Part shown: piece after piece, positions 43,478 to 52,864 of the stretch
Layout: each line of letters begins with the position of its first letter
Position numbering within the stretch: the stretch's first letter is position 1
Origin: Bradyrhizobium sp. CCBAU 53351
GTDB lineage: Bacteria > Pseudomonadota > Alphaproteobacteria > Rhizobiales > Xanthobacteraceae
Length of the DNA stretch: 64,000 bases
Reading direction: 5' to 3'
NCBI RefSeq assembly: GCF_015291745.1
Contig: NZ_CP030059.1
Location: forward strand, 6,661,501 to 6,725,500
Notes under the pieces: generated by a model
Databases searched by the model: none
Told to the model about the DNA's origin: nothing
What the model saw: only the letters and a program-made list of their open reading frames with translations
Translations under genes and position numbers: made by a program

Positions 43478-44257
43478 TTATCTGCGCCGGGCCGCCTGGG
43501 CGTGCTCCATGTACATGTGCTCGACCGAGCGATCGAGCGAGGCGATCTTCTCGAAGCCGCGGCGCCAGTCCTGCAGATGCCGGCGCGTCCACAGCACGCC
43601 CGCCTCGCGGTCGCGGCGACGGATCGCATCAATCAGATGGCGATGCGCGGCAACGAGGCGCGGGCCGCCTTCGGAGACACCTGTCACGATCATCTCGGTG
43701 GTCGGATAGAACAATTGCGCCGCGGGCTCACGCGCGAGCTGGAGCACACGGTTCTGCGAGGCTTTTGCGACTAGCACGTGGAATTCGGCGTCGCATTCGG
43801 CAAGCGCCGCGGGATTGCCGACCACGGCTTCGCTGCGCAGGAGATTGTCGTCGAGCTCGGCGAGATTCGCGTCGGTCGCGCGTTCCACGGCGCCCTCGAT
43901 GCTGGCGACCTCCAGCGTCATCGAGGCCTCGTAGAGTTCGCGGAACGTCACCTCGTGCAGCACCAGCGCGCGGCTGAGACGGCTTGCGAGCTTGCTGTAG
44001 CGCGGCAGGCAGGCTTGCAGGCGGCGCGAGGAATCGCGCCGGATCAACCCGCCCTCCTCCAGCACACGGATGCCCTCGCGAATGGTCGAGCGGTTGACGC
44101 CGAACTGGCGGACCAGATCGTGCTCGGTGCCGATGGGATCGCCGGGCTTGATCCGGCCATTGACGATCTCGCGTTCGATGGCGTCGGCGACCTTCTGATA
44201 GGCCGGCGCGACATCGATCGGTCGGAAGAACGGCGCGACAGGCAAATCGGCCTCCAA
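43478..44257 (-). CDS. GntR-family transcriptional regulator (FadR/FCD subfamily)
   Basis: This 259-aa regulator has an N-terminal winged HTH (AYQKVADAIEREIVNGRIKPGDPIGTEHDLVRQFGVNRSTIREGIRVLEEGGLIRRDSSR, about 19-78) and a C-terminal FCD effector domain with the metal histidines in the helices (CDAEFHVLVAKASQN, AAHRHLIDAIRRRD). The start appears to be TTG 44257, seven bases from the palindrome TTGTCGGACAA at 44264-44274, so the repressor site would overlap its own translation start region. It probably controls the acyl-CoA synthetase and MDR genes and the divergent receptor gene. The effector may be an acyl or dicarboxylic acid. Confidence 0.88.
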   Translation of the reverse strand: MEADLPVAPFFRPIDVAPAYQKVADAIEREIVNGRIKPGDPIGTEHDLVRQFGVNRSTIREGIRVLEEGGLIRRDSSRRLQACLPRYSKLASRLSRALVLHEVTFRELYEASMTLEVASIEGAVERATDANLAELDDNLLRSEAVVGNPAALAECDAEFHVLVAKASQNRVLQLAREPAAQLFYPTTEMIVTGVSEGGPRLVAAHRHLIDAIRRRDREAGVLWTRRHLQDWRRGFEKIASLDRSVEHMYMEHAQAARRR

Positions 44258-44263
44258 TGGCGA

Positions 44264-44274
44264 TTGTCGGACAA
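44264..44274. promoter_or_regulatory. GntR operator candidate 1 (TTGTC-G-GACAA)
   Basis: TTGTCGGACAA has symmetric arms TTGTC/GACAA. It lies seven bases upstream of the GntR start and recurs at 44363-44373 near the divergent receptor gene. Confidence 0.65.
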
Positions 44275-44360
44275 ACTATATGGTCGACCCGGAGACGCGT
44301 CAAATTGCGCCAGATATGGCTCACGCGCAACAAATTGACTCCTCTGGAACCGGGCTCTAA

Positions 44361-44375
44361 CTTTGTCGGACAAAG
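44361..44375. promoter_or_regulatory. GntR operator candidate 2 (CTTTGTC-G-GACAAAG)
   Basis: A 15-bp palindrome with the same 11-base core as the site at 44264-44274, 37 bases before the receptor ATG 44412 and 97 bases from the first site. Two equal sites in a divergent gap suit coordinated control by the FCD-type GntR. Confidence 0.7.
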
Positions 44376-44411
44376 GGACAGAATAGTCCCGCTCAAAGAG
44401 GAAACGTGCCC

Positions 44412-45617
44412 ATGAGACCTATCGCAGCCCTCGTGTCTGCAGCCGGCTTGCTGTCGGCTGCCCTGATCGCTCCCGCCTCGGCCCAGCAGGCGCCGCTCAA
44501 GATTGGGGTGCTCTCCGACTTCTCCTCCGTCTATTCCGACATCGGCGGCATGGGGAATGTCGAGGCGACCAAAATGGCGATCGAGGATTTCGGCGGCCAG
44601 ATGTTCGGCAAGCCGATCGACATGGTCTCGGCCGACGTGCTCAACAAGCCCGACGTCGCCTCCACCATCGCCCGCAAATGGTGGGAGACCGAGGGCGTCG
44701 ACATGATCATCGACCTGCCGACCTCGGCGACCGCGCTCGCGGTGATGGAGCTGTCGAAGCAGTACGAGAAGATCATGATCGTGACGGACGCGGCGAGTTC
44801 CGACATCACGGGAAAATCCTGCTCGCCCTATACCGCGCACTGGACCTACGACACCTACGCCAACGCCCACACCGTCGGCAGCGCCATCGTCAAGAACGGG
44901 GGCGACACCTGGTTCTTCCTCACCGCCGACTACGTGTTCGGCCATTCGGTCGAGCGCGACACCGGCGATGTCGTGAAGGCCGCGGGCGGCAAGGTGCTCG
45001 GCAGCGTCAAGCATCCGCTCAACACGGCGGATTTCTCCTCCTTCCTGCTCCAGGCCCAGGCCTCCAAGGCCAAGATCATCGGGCTCGCCAATGGCGGCGG
45101 CGACACCATCAACGCGATCAAGCAGGCCGGCGAGTTCGGCATCGTCGCCGGGGGCCAGAACCTGGCCGCGATCGTGATGTTCATCTCCGACGTGCACAGT
45201 CTGGGGCTGAAGCTCGCGCAAGGGCTGATCATCACCGAGGCGTATTACTGGGATCTCAACGACAAGACCCGCGCCTTCGGCAAGCGCTTCATGGAGCGCG
45301 TCAAGCGCATGCCGACGATGAACCAGGCCGCCACCTACAGCGCGACGCTGCATTATCTGAAAGCCGTGCAGGCCGCCGGCACCAGGGACACCAAGACGGT
45401 GATGGCGAAGATGCGCGAGCTCCCTGTGAAGGACGCCTTCACCGACAACGGCGTGCTGCGCGAGGACGGCCGCATGGTGCACAGCATGTATCTGTTCCAG
45501 GTGAAGAAGCCGGAGGAATCGAAGGCACCGTGGGATTATTACAAGCTGCTCGCCGAGGTGCCTGCCGACCAGGCGTTCCGCCCGCTGAAAGATGGCGGCT
45601 GCCCGCTGGTGAAGTGA
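44412..45617 (+). CDS. ABC transporter periplasmic binding protein (LivK-like, orphan)
   Basis: This 401-aa secreted receptor has a signal peptide MRPIAALVSAAGLLSAALIAPASA (residues 1-24). The mature start is PLKIGVLSDFSSVYSDIGGMGNVEATKMAIEDFGG, and SCSPYTAHWTYDTYANAHTVGSAIVKNGGDTWFFLTADY follows near residue 137. This subgroup with the CSPYTAHWTYD stretch is widespread in Bradyrhizobium beside aromatic or fatty acid metabolism genes. The ATG 44412 has GAGGAA about eight bases upstream. No permease or ATPase gene is adjacent. Control by the GntR protein is likely from the operator 37 bases upstream. Confidence 0.88.
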   Translation: MRPIAALVSAAGLLSAALIAPASAQQAPLKIGVLSDFSSVYSDIGGMGNVEATKMAIEDFGGQMFGKPIDMVSADVLNKPDVASTIARKWWETEGVDMIIDLPTSATALAVMELSKQYEKIMIVTDAASSDITGKSCSPYTAHWTYDTYANAHTVGSAIVKNGGDTWFFLTADYVFGHSVERDTGDVVKAAGGKVLGSVKHPLNTADFSSFLLQAQASKAKIIGLANGGGDTINAIKQAGEFGIVAGGQNLAAIVMFISDVHSLGLKLAQGLIITEAYYWDLNDKTRAFGKRFMERVKRMPTMNQAATYSATLHYLKAVQAAGTRDTKTVMAKMRELPVKDAFTDNGVLREDGRMVHSMYLFQVKKPEESKAPWDYYKLLAEVPADQAFRPLKDGGCPLVK

Positions 45618-45863
45618 GTCGGTCGGCACCGAGCCGATCGCAATCCGTTCAGCAAGCCTGGCTCGTCCGCTTGACCAATGTGGCGGGCGAGCGGCATGAC
45701 GACGCGCAGCCCAAAATAGAGGCAAGGATGCTTCGCGCCGACGTCTGATCTGCATCAAGTTGCGATGCAAAAATCGCTGCAATGTTGAGGCCGCCCTGCC
45801 GCACGATCAGCGGCCGGGCGTACGTCTCAACAGTGGGCGCCGCCCTCACGGCGTTTTGAACAA
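45618..45863. other. Gap between receptor and HlyD genes with a small inverted repeat
   Basis: This 246-base gap contains TGCATC-N7-GATGCA (45751-45769), which could be a regulator site for the exporter operon about 95 bases downstream. No coding frame or known repeat is supported. Confidence 0.4.
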
Positions 45864-46931
45864 ATGAACTTCACTTCGGGTCGCGTCATCGCCGCGATCG
45901 CCGTCCTCGTTGCCGGCGGCGGCTATTACTATTGGCAGCACCGCGATACCAACACGCTGCCGGCGGGCTTTGCCCGCGGCAACGGCCGCATCGAAGCGGT
46001 CGAGATCGACATCGCGACCAAGACGCCGGGACGGATTCGCGAGATCCTGGTCGGCGAGGGCGACTTCGTTCGCGCAGGCCAGGTTCTGGCTCGCATGGAC
46101 ACCGAGCAGTTGCAGGCGCAGCGCCGCCAGGCCGAGGCGCAGTTGCAACGCGCGTCCATCAATGTCGAGACCGCAAAGAGCCTGGTGAACCAGCGCGAGG
46201 CCGAACGCAAGGCCGCGGAGGCCGTGGTCGACCAACGCGTCGCCCAGCTCGACAGCACGAGCCGCAAGCTCGATCGCTCCGAACAATTGATCAAGACGAG
46301 CGCGGTGTCGCAGCAGGTCCTGGACGACGACCGCTCCGCCAACGCCACCGCAAAGGCGGCGCTCGCCGCGTCCCACGCCCAGGTCGCGGCATCGGAAGCC
46401 GCGATCAGCTCCGCCCGCGCCATGGTGATCGACGCCGGCGCCGCGGTCGACGCCGCGAAGGCCGCGATCGAGAGCATCAACGCCGACCTCGACGACAGCG
46501 TGCTGAAGGCGCCGCGCGACGGCCGGGTGCAGTATCGCGTGTCACAGCCCGGCGAGGTGCTCGCCGCCGGCGGCCGCGTCCTCAACATGGTTGATCTCGG
46601 CGACGTCTACATGACGTTCTTCCTGCCGACGGCCGACGCCGGCCGCGTCGCAATCGGCGCCGAGGTCCGGCTCGTGCTCGACGCCATTCCGCAATATGTG
46701 ATCCCCGCCAAGGCCACCTTCGTCGCCGACGTCGCACAGTTCACGCCCAAGACCGTCGAGACCGAGGAAGAACGCCAGAAGCTGATGTTCCGGATCAAGG
46801 CGCATATCGCGCCCGAGCTGTTGCGCCAGCACATCGAGCATGTGAAGACCGGCCTGCCCGGCATGGCCTATGTGCAGCTCGATCCGGCCGCGCAATGGCC
46901 CGGCAATCTCAACATCAAGCTGACGAGATGA
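45864..46931 (+). CDS. HlyD-family periplasmic adaptor (membrane fusion protein)
   Basis: This 355-aa adaptor subunit of an ABC exporter has an N-terminal membrane helix ([17 protein letters not shown]). The lipoyl-like start [42 protein letters not shown] comes next, followed by a long coiled-coil hairpin (about 75-205, alanine/glutamine-rich) and the closing lipoyl half [39 protein letters not shown]. Its stop overlaps the next ATG (ATGA), so adaptor and ATPase are coupled. It matches the YbhG/YhiI type that works with RbbA-like ABC proteins. Confidence 0.9.
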   Translation: MNFTSGRVIAAIAVLVAGGGYYYWQHRDTNTLPAGFARGNGRIEAVEIDIATKTPGRIREILVGEGDFVRAGQVLARMDTEQLQAQRRQAEAQLQRASINVETAKSLVNQREAERKAAEAVVDQRVAQLDSTSRKLDRSEQLIKTSAVSQQVLDDDRSANATAKAALAASHAQVAASEAAISSARAMVIDAGAAVDAAKAAIESINADLDDSVLKAPRDGRVQYRVSQPGEVLAAGGRVLNMVDLGDVYMTFFLPTADAGRVAIGAEVRLVLDAIPQYVIPAKATFVADVAQFTPKTVETEEERQKLMFRIKAHIAPELLRQHIEHVKTGLPGMAYVQLDPAAQWPGNLNIKLTR

Positions 46932-49699
46932 GCACGACGGCCGCAGCCGAGCTGCCTGCCGGGCGCGGCAGCGTGGTGCATCTCGATGACGTGGGCTTGA
47001 GCTACGGCAAGACGCGCGCGCTGGATGCCATCACGCTCGACCTGCCGTCCGGCTGCATGGTCGGATTGATCGGCCCCGACGGCGTCGGCAAATCCAGCCT
47101 GCTCTCGCTGATCGCCGGAGCCCGCGCGATCCAGCAGGGACGCATCCAGGTGCTCGGCGGCGACATGGCGAGCGAGTGCCACCGCCGCAACGTGTGCCCT
47201 GACATCGCCTACATGCCGCAGGGTCTGGGCAAGAATCTGTATCCGACGCTGTCGGTGTTCGAGAACATCGACTTCTTCGGCCGCCTGTTCGGGCACGACA
47301 AGGCCGAACGCAACAGGCGGATCGCCGGCCTGCTGCGCGACACCGGGCTGACGCCCTTCGCCGACCGGCCGGCGGCAAAACTCTCCGGCGGCATGAAGCA
47401 GAAGGTCGGCCTGTGCTGCGCGCTGATCCACGATCCCGAGCTGTTGATCCTGGACGAGCCGACCACCGGCGTCGATCCGCTGTCGCGCCGCAAGTTCTGG
47501 GAATTGACCGCCTCGATCCGCGCCGGCCGGCCCGGCATGAGCGTGATCGTCTCGACCGCCTACATGGAAGAGGCTGCTCAGTTCGACGTCCTGATCGCGA
47601 TGAATGCCGGCCGCGTGCTGGCGACCGGAACGCCCACCGAGCTCAAGCAGCAGACTGGCGCCGATACGCTCGATGAGGCCTTCATCCGCCTCTTGCCGGA
47701 AGCCGATCGCGGCAACCATACCGACGTCGTGATCCCGCCACGGAGCGCGGACCATGACGAGATCGCGATCGAGGCCGATCATTTGACCCGGCGGTTCAAC
47801 GGCTTCGTCGCCGTCGACGACGTCAGCTTCCGCATCCGGAAGGGCGAGATCTTCGGCTTCCTCGGCTCCAACGGCTGCGGCAAGACCACGACCATGAAGA
47901 TGCTCACCGGCCTCCTGCCTGTGAGCGAAGGCACCGCGCGGCTGTTCGGCAACACCATCGATGCCGGCGACATGTCGGTGCGGCGGCGCATCGGCTATAT
48001 GTCGCAGGGCTTCTCGCTCTATTCTGAGCTGACTGTCGCGCAAAATCTCGATCTGCACGCGCGGCTGTTCGAGCTGCCGGCGGAGACCATCGCCCCGCGC
48101 ATCGCCGAAATGATCGCTCGGTTCGATCTCGCCGACGTCGCCGATTCCCTGCCCGATGCGCTGCCGCTTGGGCTGCGGCAGCGGTTGTCGCTGGCGGTCG
48201 CCATGATCCACGCGCCCGACATCCTGATTCTCGACGAGCCGACCTCCGGCGTCGATCCCGTCGCCCGCGATGGCTTCTGGCAGATCCTTGCCGAGCTCTC
48301 CCGCAAGGACAACGTCACCATCTTCGTCTCGACCCATTTCATGAACGAGGCCGAGCGCTGCGACCGGGTTTCGCTGATGCATGCCGGCAAGGTGCTTGCA
48401 TCGGACACGCCGGCCGCGATCGTGGCCGCACGCGGCACCGCGACGCTGGAGCAGGCCTTCATCGCCTGCCTGGAAGAGGCGATCGCGGACACCATGGCGC
48501 CGGCGAGCCAGCCGACGGTCGCGCCGGTCGTGGCGGCCGAGACAACGGCAGCGCCGCGCAAGCGCAGCATGACTTTCAACCCGACCCGCATGCTCGCCTA
48601 TTCCCGGCGCGAGGCGCTCGAGCTGCGGCGCGATCCGATCCGCGCCACGCTCGCGATTCTCGGCAGCGTGCTGCTGCTGTTCGTGCTCGGCTACGGCATC
48701 AGCATGGATGTCGAGAACCTGACCTTTGCCGTGCTCGACCGCGACGACAGCGCGATTAGCCGCGACTACAGCCTGCAGATCGCGGGTTCGCGCTACTTCA
48801 CCGAGAAATCCCCGATCGTCGACTATGCCGATCTCGACCGCCGCATGCGCGCCGGCGAGATCGGCCTCGCCATCGAGCTACCGCCGGGCTTCGGCCGCGA
48901 CGTCAGCCGCGGCCGCCATGTCGAGATCGGCGCCTGGGTCGACGGTGCCAATCCGACGCGGGCCGAAACGCTGCGCTCCTACGTCCAGGCGATCCACGCC
49001 AACTGGCTCGCGCAGAAGGGCCGCGAGCTCTATGGCGAGGCGGCGATCGCCGGCGCCTACCAGCTCCAGCTGCGCTACCGCTACAATCCTGACGTCATCA
49101 GCGTTGTCGCCATGGCGCCGGGCATCATCCCGCTGCTGCTGGTCATGATTCCGGCGGTGCTCGCCGCCCTCGCGGTGGTGCGCGAGAAGGAGCTCGGCTC
49201 GATCGTCAATTTCTACGTGACGCCGGTGACGCGGCTGGAATTTCTGCTCGGCACGCAGCTGCCCTATGTCGTGCTGGCGTTCGGCAATTTTCTGCTCCTG
49301 GTCGGCTTTGCCCTCGCGGTCTTCCGTGTTCCCTTCACCGGCAGCTTTCCGACCTACGCGCTCGCCGCGCTGCTCTACGTCACGGCAACGACCGGCATGG
49401 GGCTGGTGATCTCGGCCTTCATGAACAGCCAGATCGCGGCCTTGTTCGGCACGGTGCTGATCACGCTGATTCCCGCCATCCAATATTCCGGGCTGATCGA
49501 TCCGGTTTCATCCCTTCAGGGAGCAGGCGCGCTGATCGGGCGGCTCTACCCCACCACCTATTTCGTCACGATCTCGCGCGGCACCTTCTCAAAGGGGCTG
49601 GCGTTCGACACCCTGCACAACGATCTCCTGATGCTCGCCATCATGGTCCCCATCCTGATGATCGCCGGCGCGATGCTGCTGAAAAAACAGGCCCGCTGA
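46928..49699 (+). CDS. RbbA/YhiH-like fused ABC ATPase-ATPase-permease
   Basis: This 923-aa single chain of an ABC-2 exporter has two nucleotide-binding domains and a permease. NBD1 has Walker [10 protein letters not shown] near residue 49, signature LSGGMKQKV and Walker [17 protein letters not shown]2 has Walker [10 protein letters not shown] near 312, a changed signature LPLGLRQRL instead of LSGGQ, and Walker [14 protein letters not shown]. The ABC-2 membrane part runs from about 545 to 923 with one helix, a large external loop and five further helices. The start ATG 46928 overlaps the HlyD stop; the next permease overlaps its stop. The fusion is as in E. coli RbbA. Substrate unknown. Confidence 0.92.
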   Translation: MSTTAAAELPAGRGSVVHLDDVGLSYGKTRALDAITLDLPSGCMVGLIGPDGVGKSSLLSLIAGARAIQQGRIQVLGGDMASECHRRNVCPDIAYMPQGLGKNLYPTLSVFENIDFFGRLFGHDKAERNRRIAGLLRDTGLTPFADRPAAKLSGGMKQKVGLCCALIHDPELLILDEPTTGVDPLSRRKFWELTASIRAGRPGMSVIVSTAYMEEAAQFDVLIAMNAGRVLATGTPTELKQQTGADTLDEAFIRLLPEADRGNHTDVVIPPRSADHDEIAIEADHLTRRFNGFVAVDDVSFRIRKGEIFGFLGSNGCGKTTTMKMLTGLLPVSEGTARLFGNTIDAGDMSVRRRIGYMSQGFSLYSELTVAQNLDLHARLFELPAETIAPRIAEMIARFDLADVADSLPDALPLGLRQRLSLAVAMIHAPDILILDEPTSGVDPVARDGFWQILAELSRKDNVTIFVSTHFMNEAERCDRVSLMHAGKVLASDTPAAIVAARGTATLEQAFIACLEEAIADTMAPASQPTVAPVVAAETTAAPRKRSMTFNPTRMLAYSRREALELRRDPIRATLAILGSVLLLFVLGYGISMDVENLTFAVLDRDDSAISRDYSLQIAGSRYFTEKSPIVDYADLDRRMRAGEIGLAIELPPGFGRDVSRGRHVEIGAWVDGANPTRAETLRSYVQAIHANWLAQKGRELYGEAAIAGAYQLQLRYRYNPDVISVVAMAPGIIPLLLVMIPAVLAALAVVREKELGSIVNFYVTPVTRLEFLLGTQLPYVVLAFGNFLLLVGFALAVFRVPFTGSFPTYALAALLYVTATTGMGLVISAFMNSQIAALFGTVLITLIPAIQYSGLIDPVSSLQGAGALIGRLYPTTYFVTISRGTFSKGLAFDTLHNDLLMLAIMVPILMIAGAMLLKKQAR

Positions 49700-50814
49700 T
49701 GATGCGCATCGACAACGTGCTCCAGCTCGGCACCAAGGAACTGCGCGGCCTCGTCCGCGACCCCATGCTGCTCGTGCTGATCGTCTATTCCTTCACGCTG
49801 GCGGTTTATGCCGGCGCCAAGGCGCTGCCGGAAACGTTGAACCGCGCCGCGATCGCGATCGTCGACGAGGACCATTCGCCGGTCTCGACCCGCATCGAGA
49901 TGGCGTTCACGCCGCCCTATTTCTCCAAGCCGCGCCTGATCTCGCAATACGAGATGGACCGGAGGATGGACGCCGGCCTCGACACCTTCGCGCTGGACAT
50001 CCCGCCCCACTTCCAGCGAGACCTCCTGGCACGCAAATCACCCACCATCCAGCTCAACGTGGATGCAACGCGAATCTCGCAGGCGTTCAACGGCGGCGGC
50101 TATGTCGAGCAGATCGTCGGCGCGGAAATCGCCGAATTCCTGGCGCACACGCGCGATGCCCAGACCGTGCCGATCGAGCTCGCGCTGCGGGCGCGCTTCA
50201 ATCCGGAGCTGAAGAAATCCTGGTTCGGCGCCATCGACCACGTGATCACCTCGATTACGATGCTCTCGATCATCCTGACCGGCGCGGCGCTGATCCGCGA
50301 GCGCGAGCACGGCACGATCGAGCACCTCCTGGTGATGCCGGTCACGCCGCTGGAGATCATGGTGAGCAAGGTGTGGTCGATGGGCGCCGTGGTGCTGGTC
50401 GCCTCCGCGCTGTCGATCGCCTTGGTGGTCAAGGGATGGCTGCAAGTCACGATCGACGGGTCGCTGGCGCTGTTCCTCGTGGGCGTCGCGCTGCAGCTGT
50501 TTGCCACCACCAGCATGGGCATCTTCCTTGCCACCGTCGCCGGCTCGATGCCGCAATTCGGGCTGCTGCTGATCATGATCCTGCTGCCGCTGCAAACCTT
50601 GTCGGGCAGCATGACGCCGCGGGAGAGCATGCCGCAATTCGTCCAGGACATCATGCTGGCGGCACCCAACACGCATTTCGTGATGCTCGCCCAGGCGATC
50701 CTGTTCCGCGGCGCGGGCCTGGAGGCGGTATGGCTGCAGCTCGTCGCGCTCGCGGTGATCGGCGGCGTCTTCTTCGTAATCGCGCTGCGCCGGTTCCGTG
50801 CATTTCTGGCGTGA
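49699..50814 (+). CDS. ABC-2 type permease (YhhJ/YbhS-like)
   Basis: This 371-aa second membrane subunit of the exporter begins [41 protein letters not shown]. The typical ABC-2 layout is one helix, a periplasmic domain of about 150 residues (DVNATRIS-like stretch), then five helices with IREREHGTIEHLLVMPVTPLEIMVSKVWSMG at about 200-230. Its ATG overlaps the stop of the fused ATPase gene. Together with the HlyD protein and the permease half of the fused chain it would make a heterodimeric ABC-2 exporter. Confidence 0.92.
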   Translation: MMRIDNVLQLGTKELRGLVRDPMLLVLIVYSFTLAVYAGAKALPETLNRAAIAIVDEDHSPVSTRIEMAFTPPYFSKPRLISQYEMDRRMDAGLDTFALDIPPHFQRDLLARKSPTIQLNVDATRISQAFNGGGYVEQIVGAEIAEFLAHTRDAQTVPIELALRARFNPELKKSWFGAIDHVITSITMLSIILTGAALIREREHGTIEHLLVMPVTPLEIMVSKVWSMGAVVLVASALSIALVVKGWLQVTIDGSLALFLVGVALQLFATTSMGIFLATVAGSMPQFGLLLIMILLPLQTLSGSMTPRESMPQFVQDIMLAAPNTHFVMLAQAILFRGAGLEAVWLQLVALAVIGGVFFVIALRRFRAFLA

Positions 50815-50830
50815 GACGCGCGGTGCGGCT

Positions 50831-51319
50831 TTAGAGCTTGTGGCCTTTCTGGCGCAGCGCCTCGATCAGGCGCTGCTTCAATTCGTCGGCGGCCTTCTGG
50901 CTGACGTCCTGGCCGATCTGCGCACTCGCCTGCGCCAGCGCATCCGACTTCTCCAAAAACTTCTTTCCGGCCGGCTGGGCATAGAACGCCTCGATCTGGC
51001 GCAACTCGTCCACGCTGAAGCTCTGGGCGTAGAGCGCCGCGACCTGGTCGATCATCGATGCCAGCAACGGGGCGTAGACCTCGGACCCGGGCGCCGTCAT
51101 CGCGTCGTAGTCCCGCTCGATCTCCGGCCGATCCTGCGCGACCACCGGCCGGAGCCTGAGCAGGAGCTGCGGTAATTGCGCGCGATACTGGTCCGCGATC
51201 CTCAAGGTGAGGACGAGCTTGCGCGCCGCGCTCATCGCCTCGGGTGCGGGTGCTTGCGCCGAGGCGCCGCAGACCAGGAGCAGGAGGACGCCGGCGATGG
51301 TCAACACGCGTCTAGACAT
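50831..51319 (-). CDS. DUF2059 secreted protein
   Basis: This 162-aa protein has a signal peptide (MSRRVLTIAGVLLLLVCGASAQ, about 1-22) and an alpha-helical mature domain with the DUF2059 pattern YAQSFSVDELRQIEAFYAQPAGKKFLEKSDALAQAS (about 92-128), ending in a helix that is rich in charge. The family is periplasmic and has no assigned reaction. It lies convergent with the exporter operon and 25 bases from the start of the OpgC-like gene's end; both are on the minus strand, so they may be co-transcribed. Confidence 0.85.
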   Translation of the reverse strand: MSRRVLTIAGVLLLLVCGASAQAPAPEAMSAARKLVLTLRIADQYRAQLPQLLLRLRPVVAQDRPEIERDYDAMTAPGSEVYAPLLASMIDQVAALYAQSFSVDELRQIEAFYAQPAGKKFLEKSDALAQASAQIGQDVSQKAADELKQRLIEALRQKGHKL

Positions 51320-51344
51320 GGATATCTCCGTGGGCTGGCGATGC

Positions 51345-52562
51345 TCAATGCGCCGCGGGCGCGGCGGCGGTGGTCGTCGCCGGCGCGCTGTCCAGGGCGG
51401 CCTCGTCCTCTTCGACCTCGGTCACCTTCACGAACAGGTTCGGCACGCGCTTGGCCCGGTCGAGCAGCCAGGCCGCGCCGATCATGATGACGATGCCGAG
51501 GGCGGAGACGGCGAGTTGCTCCCAGATGCCCCTGCTGTACTGCGTCAGGATCCAATGCGCCGAGAACGACAGGAAGACGCCGAGGCAGAAGATCGGCAGC
51601 GAGTGCTGGCCGCAGAGGATGATCGGGCGCAGCCAGACCCCATGCAGCGCGCGCCATTTGCGCGAGATGAGGTAAGTGACCCAGATCGCCAATGCGAGAA
51701 AATGCGTGAAGCGCAGCATGTCGAGATCGGTCTTGTCGATCGGGTAGATCGACTTGATCATCCATTTCGGGATCAGGGCCTCGAGCGCATGGAGATGCCA
51801 GGTCATCACGATGAGGAAGGCGAAGACGAGCCAGGCCGCCGCCAGCACCATCGCCGTCCTCGACCAGACCCATTTGGAGATCGTGTCGATCTGTCCGATG
51901 CCGCACCAGGCCGCGAACACGAACATCAGCTGCCAGCAGAACGGGTTGAAGTACCAGGTCGTGCCGGGCGGGTAGGAGGCGATGTTCCAGTTGAACCAGC
52001 GTGACAGGACGTAGAGCAGCACGGACGCGGCAAGCGTCAGGTTGGGCCGGCGCACCAGGCACCAAACGACGAAAGGCGAGGCGACCACCAGCGCGATGTA
52101 GAGCGGCAGCACGTCGAGATTGACGGGCTTGTATTTCAGCAGGATCGCCTGCCCGATCAGCTCGTCCGGATGCGACAGGAAATTGAAGACGTTGAACTCG
52201 TGCGCGTACATCGGATTGTCGAAGCGGCGCACGGTTCGGGCGATCTGCGCCGTGAACAGCAGGAACAGCATGATGTGGGCGACATACAATTCGAGCGCGC
52301 GCCGCCACAGCCGCTTGAGGGCCGCGAGAAACCAGCCGCCCGCGACGACAGGCCCGTAGATCCAGCCGACCAGGTAGCCCGAGATGAACACGAAGAACTC
52401 GGCAGCGTCGCTGAAGCCGTAATTGCGCAGTGTCAGCCAGGCCACGACGTCCTGCGGGATGTGGTCGAGGAAGATCATCCACAGGCCGATGCCGCGGAAG
52501 AGATCGAGCCGCAGGTCGCGCTCGACCGGCGACAACAGAGCTGACTGGTCCCGAGTGATCAT
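51345..52562 (-). CDS. OpgC-type membrane acyltransferase
   Basis: This 405-aa inner-membrane protein has about ten helices. The opening VERDLRLDLFRGIGLWMIFLDHIPQDVVAWLTLRNYGFSDAAEFFVFISGYLVGWIYG is the OpgC hallmark (succinyltransferase-type modification of osmoregulated periplasmic glucans). The C-terminus ends in a cytoplasmic tail with a charged segment (RAKRVPNLFVKVTEVEEDEA). Whether it succinylates a cyclic beta-glucan or another polysaccharide cannot be told. Glucan synthase genes are not in the window. Confidence 0.85.
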   Translation of the reverse strand: MITRDQSALLSPVERDLRLDLFRGIGLWMIFLDHIPQDVVAWLTLRNYGFSDAAEFFVFISGYLVGWIYGPVVAGGWFLAALKRLWRRALELYVAHIMLFLLFTAQIARTVRRFDNPMYAHEFNVFNFLSHPDELIGQAILLKYKPVNLDVLPLYIALVVASPFVVWCLVRRPNLTLAASVLLYVLSRWFNWNIASYPPGTTWYFNPFCWQLMFVFAAWCGIGQIDTISKWVWSRTAMVLAAAWLVFAFLIVMTWHLHALEALIPKWMIKSIYPIDKTDLDMLRFTHFLALAIWVTYLISRKWRALHGVWLRPIILCGQHSLPIFCLGVFLSFSAHWILTQYSRGIWEQLAVSALGIVIMIGAAWLLDRAKRVPNLFVKVTEVEEDEAALDSAPATTTAAAPAAH

Positions 52563-52864
52563 GGCCCCGCCTCTCCCGCTGGGCGTCGCGCCATCGCGGC
52601 GCCGGCAAAATGGATGCTAAAAAGAATCTCGCAAAAGTCACCTAGCCCTGCGACCGGGGGCCGACGGTAGCCCAGCTTGGCCTTGGTGCAAGGGCTCTGC
52701 GGGCCGTCCCTCAGCGCAGCCGCCGACACGGCACCTGATCAAAATGTCGAAAAACAACCCCATGCACAGTAGCTAACTCATTGTACCACCTGCGAGATTT
52801 ATCCGGCATTTTAAGCCAAAGGCCGATCCGGGGCGGCCCTGTGCGGACTTGGCCGGGAGCAGCT
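52563..52864. other. 302-base intergenic stretch between two minus-strand genes
   Basis: This spans the leader of the OpgC-like gene and the 3' side of the large cyclase-ATPase gene. I see no frame, no strong hairpin and no known repeat; a short AT-rich part at 52740-52800 (with TGTCGAAAAACAACCC) may hold a promoter. Confidence 0.4.

Noticed and set aside
45751-45769. FNR/FixK site upstream of the HlyD gene
   Set aside because: The inverted repeat is TGCATC-N7-GATGCA, not TTGAT-N4-ATCAA, so it does not fit that regulator family.
43728-45782. 684-codon minus-strand frame spanning the GntR gene and the receptor gene
   Set aside because: It runs antisense through the receptor gene and its later part is a frame-shifted reading of the GntR gene; there is no start signal.
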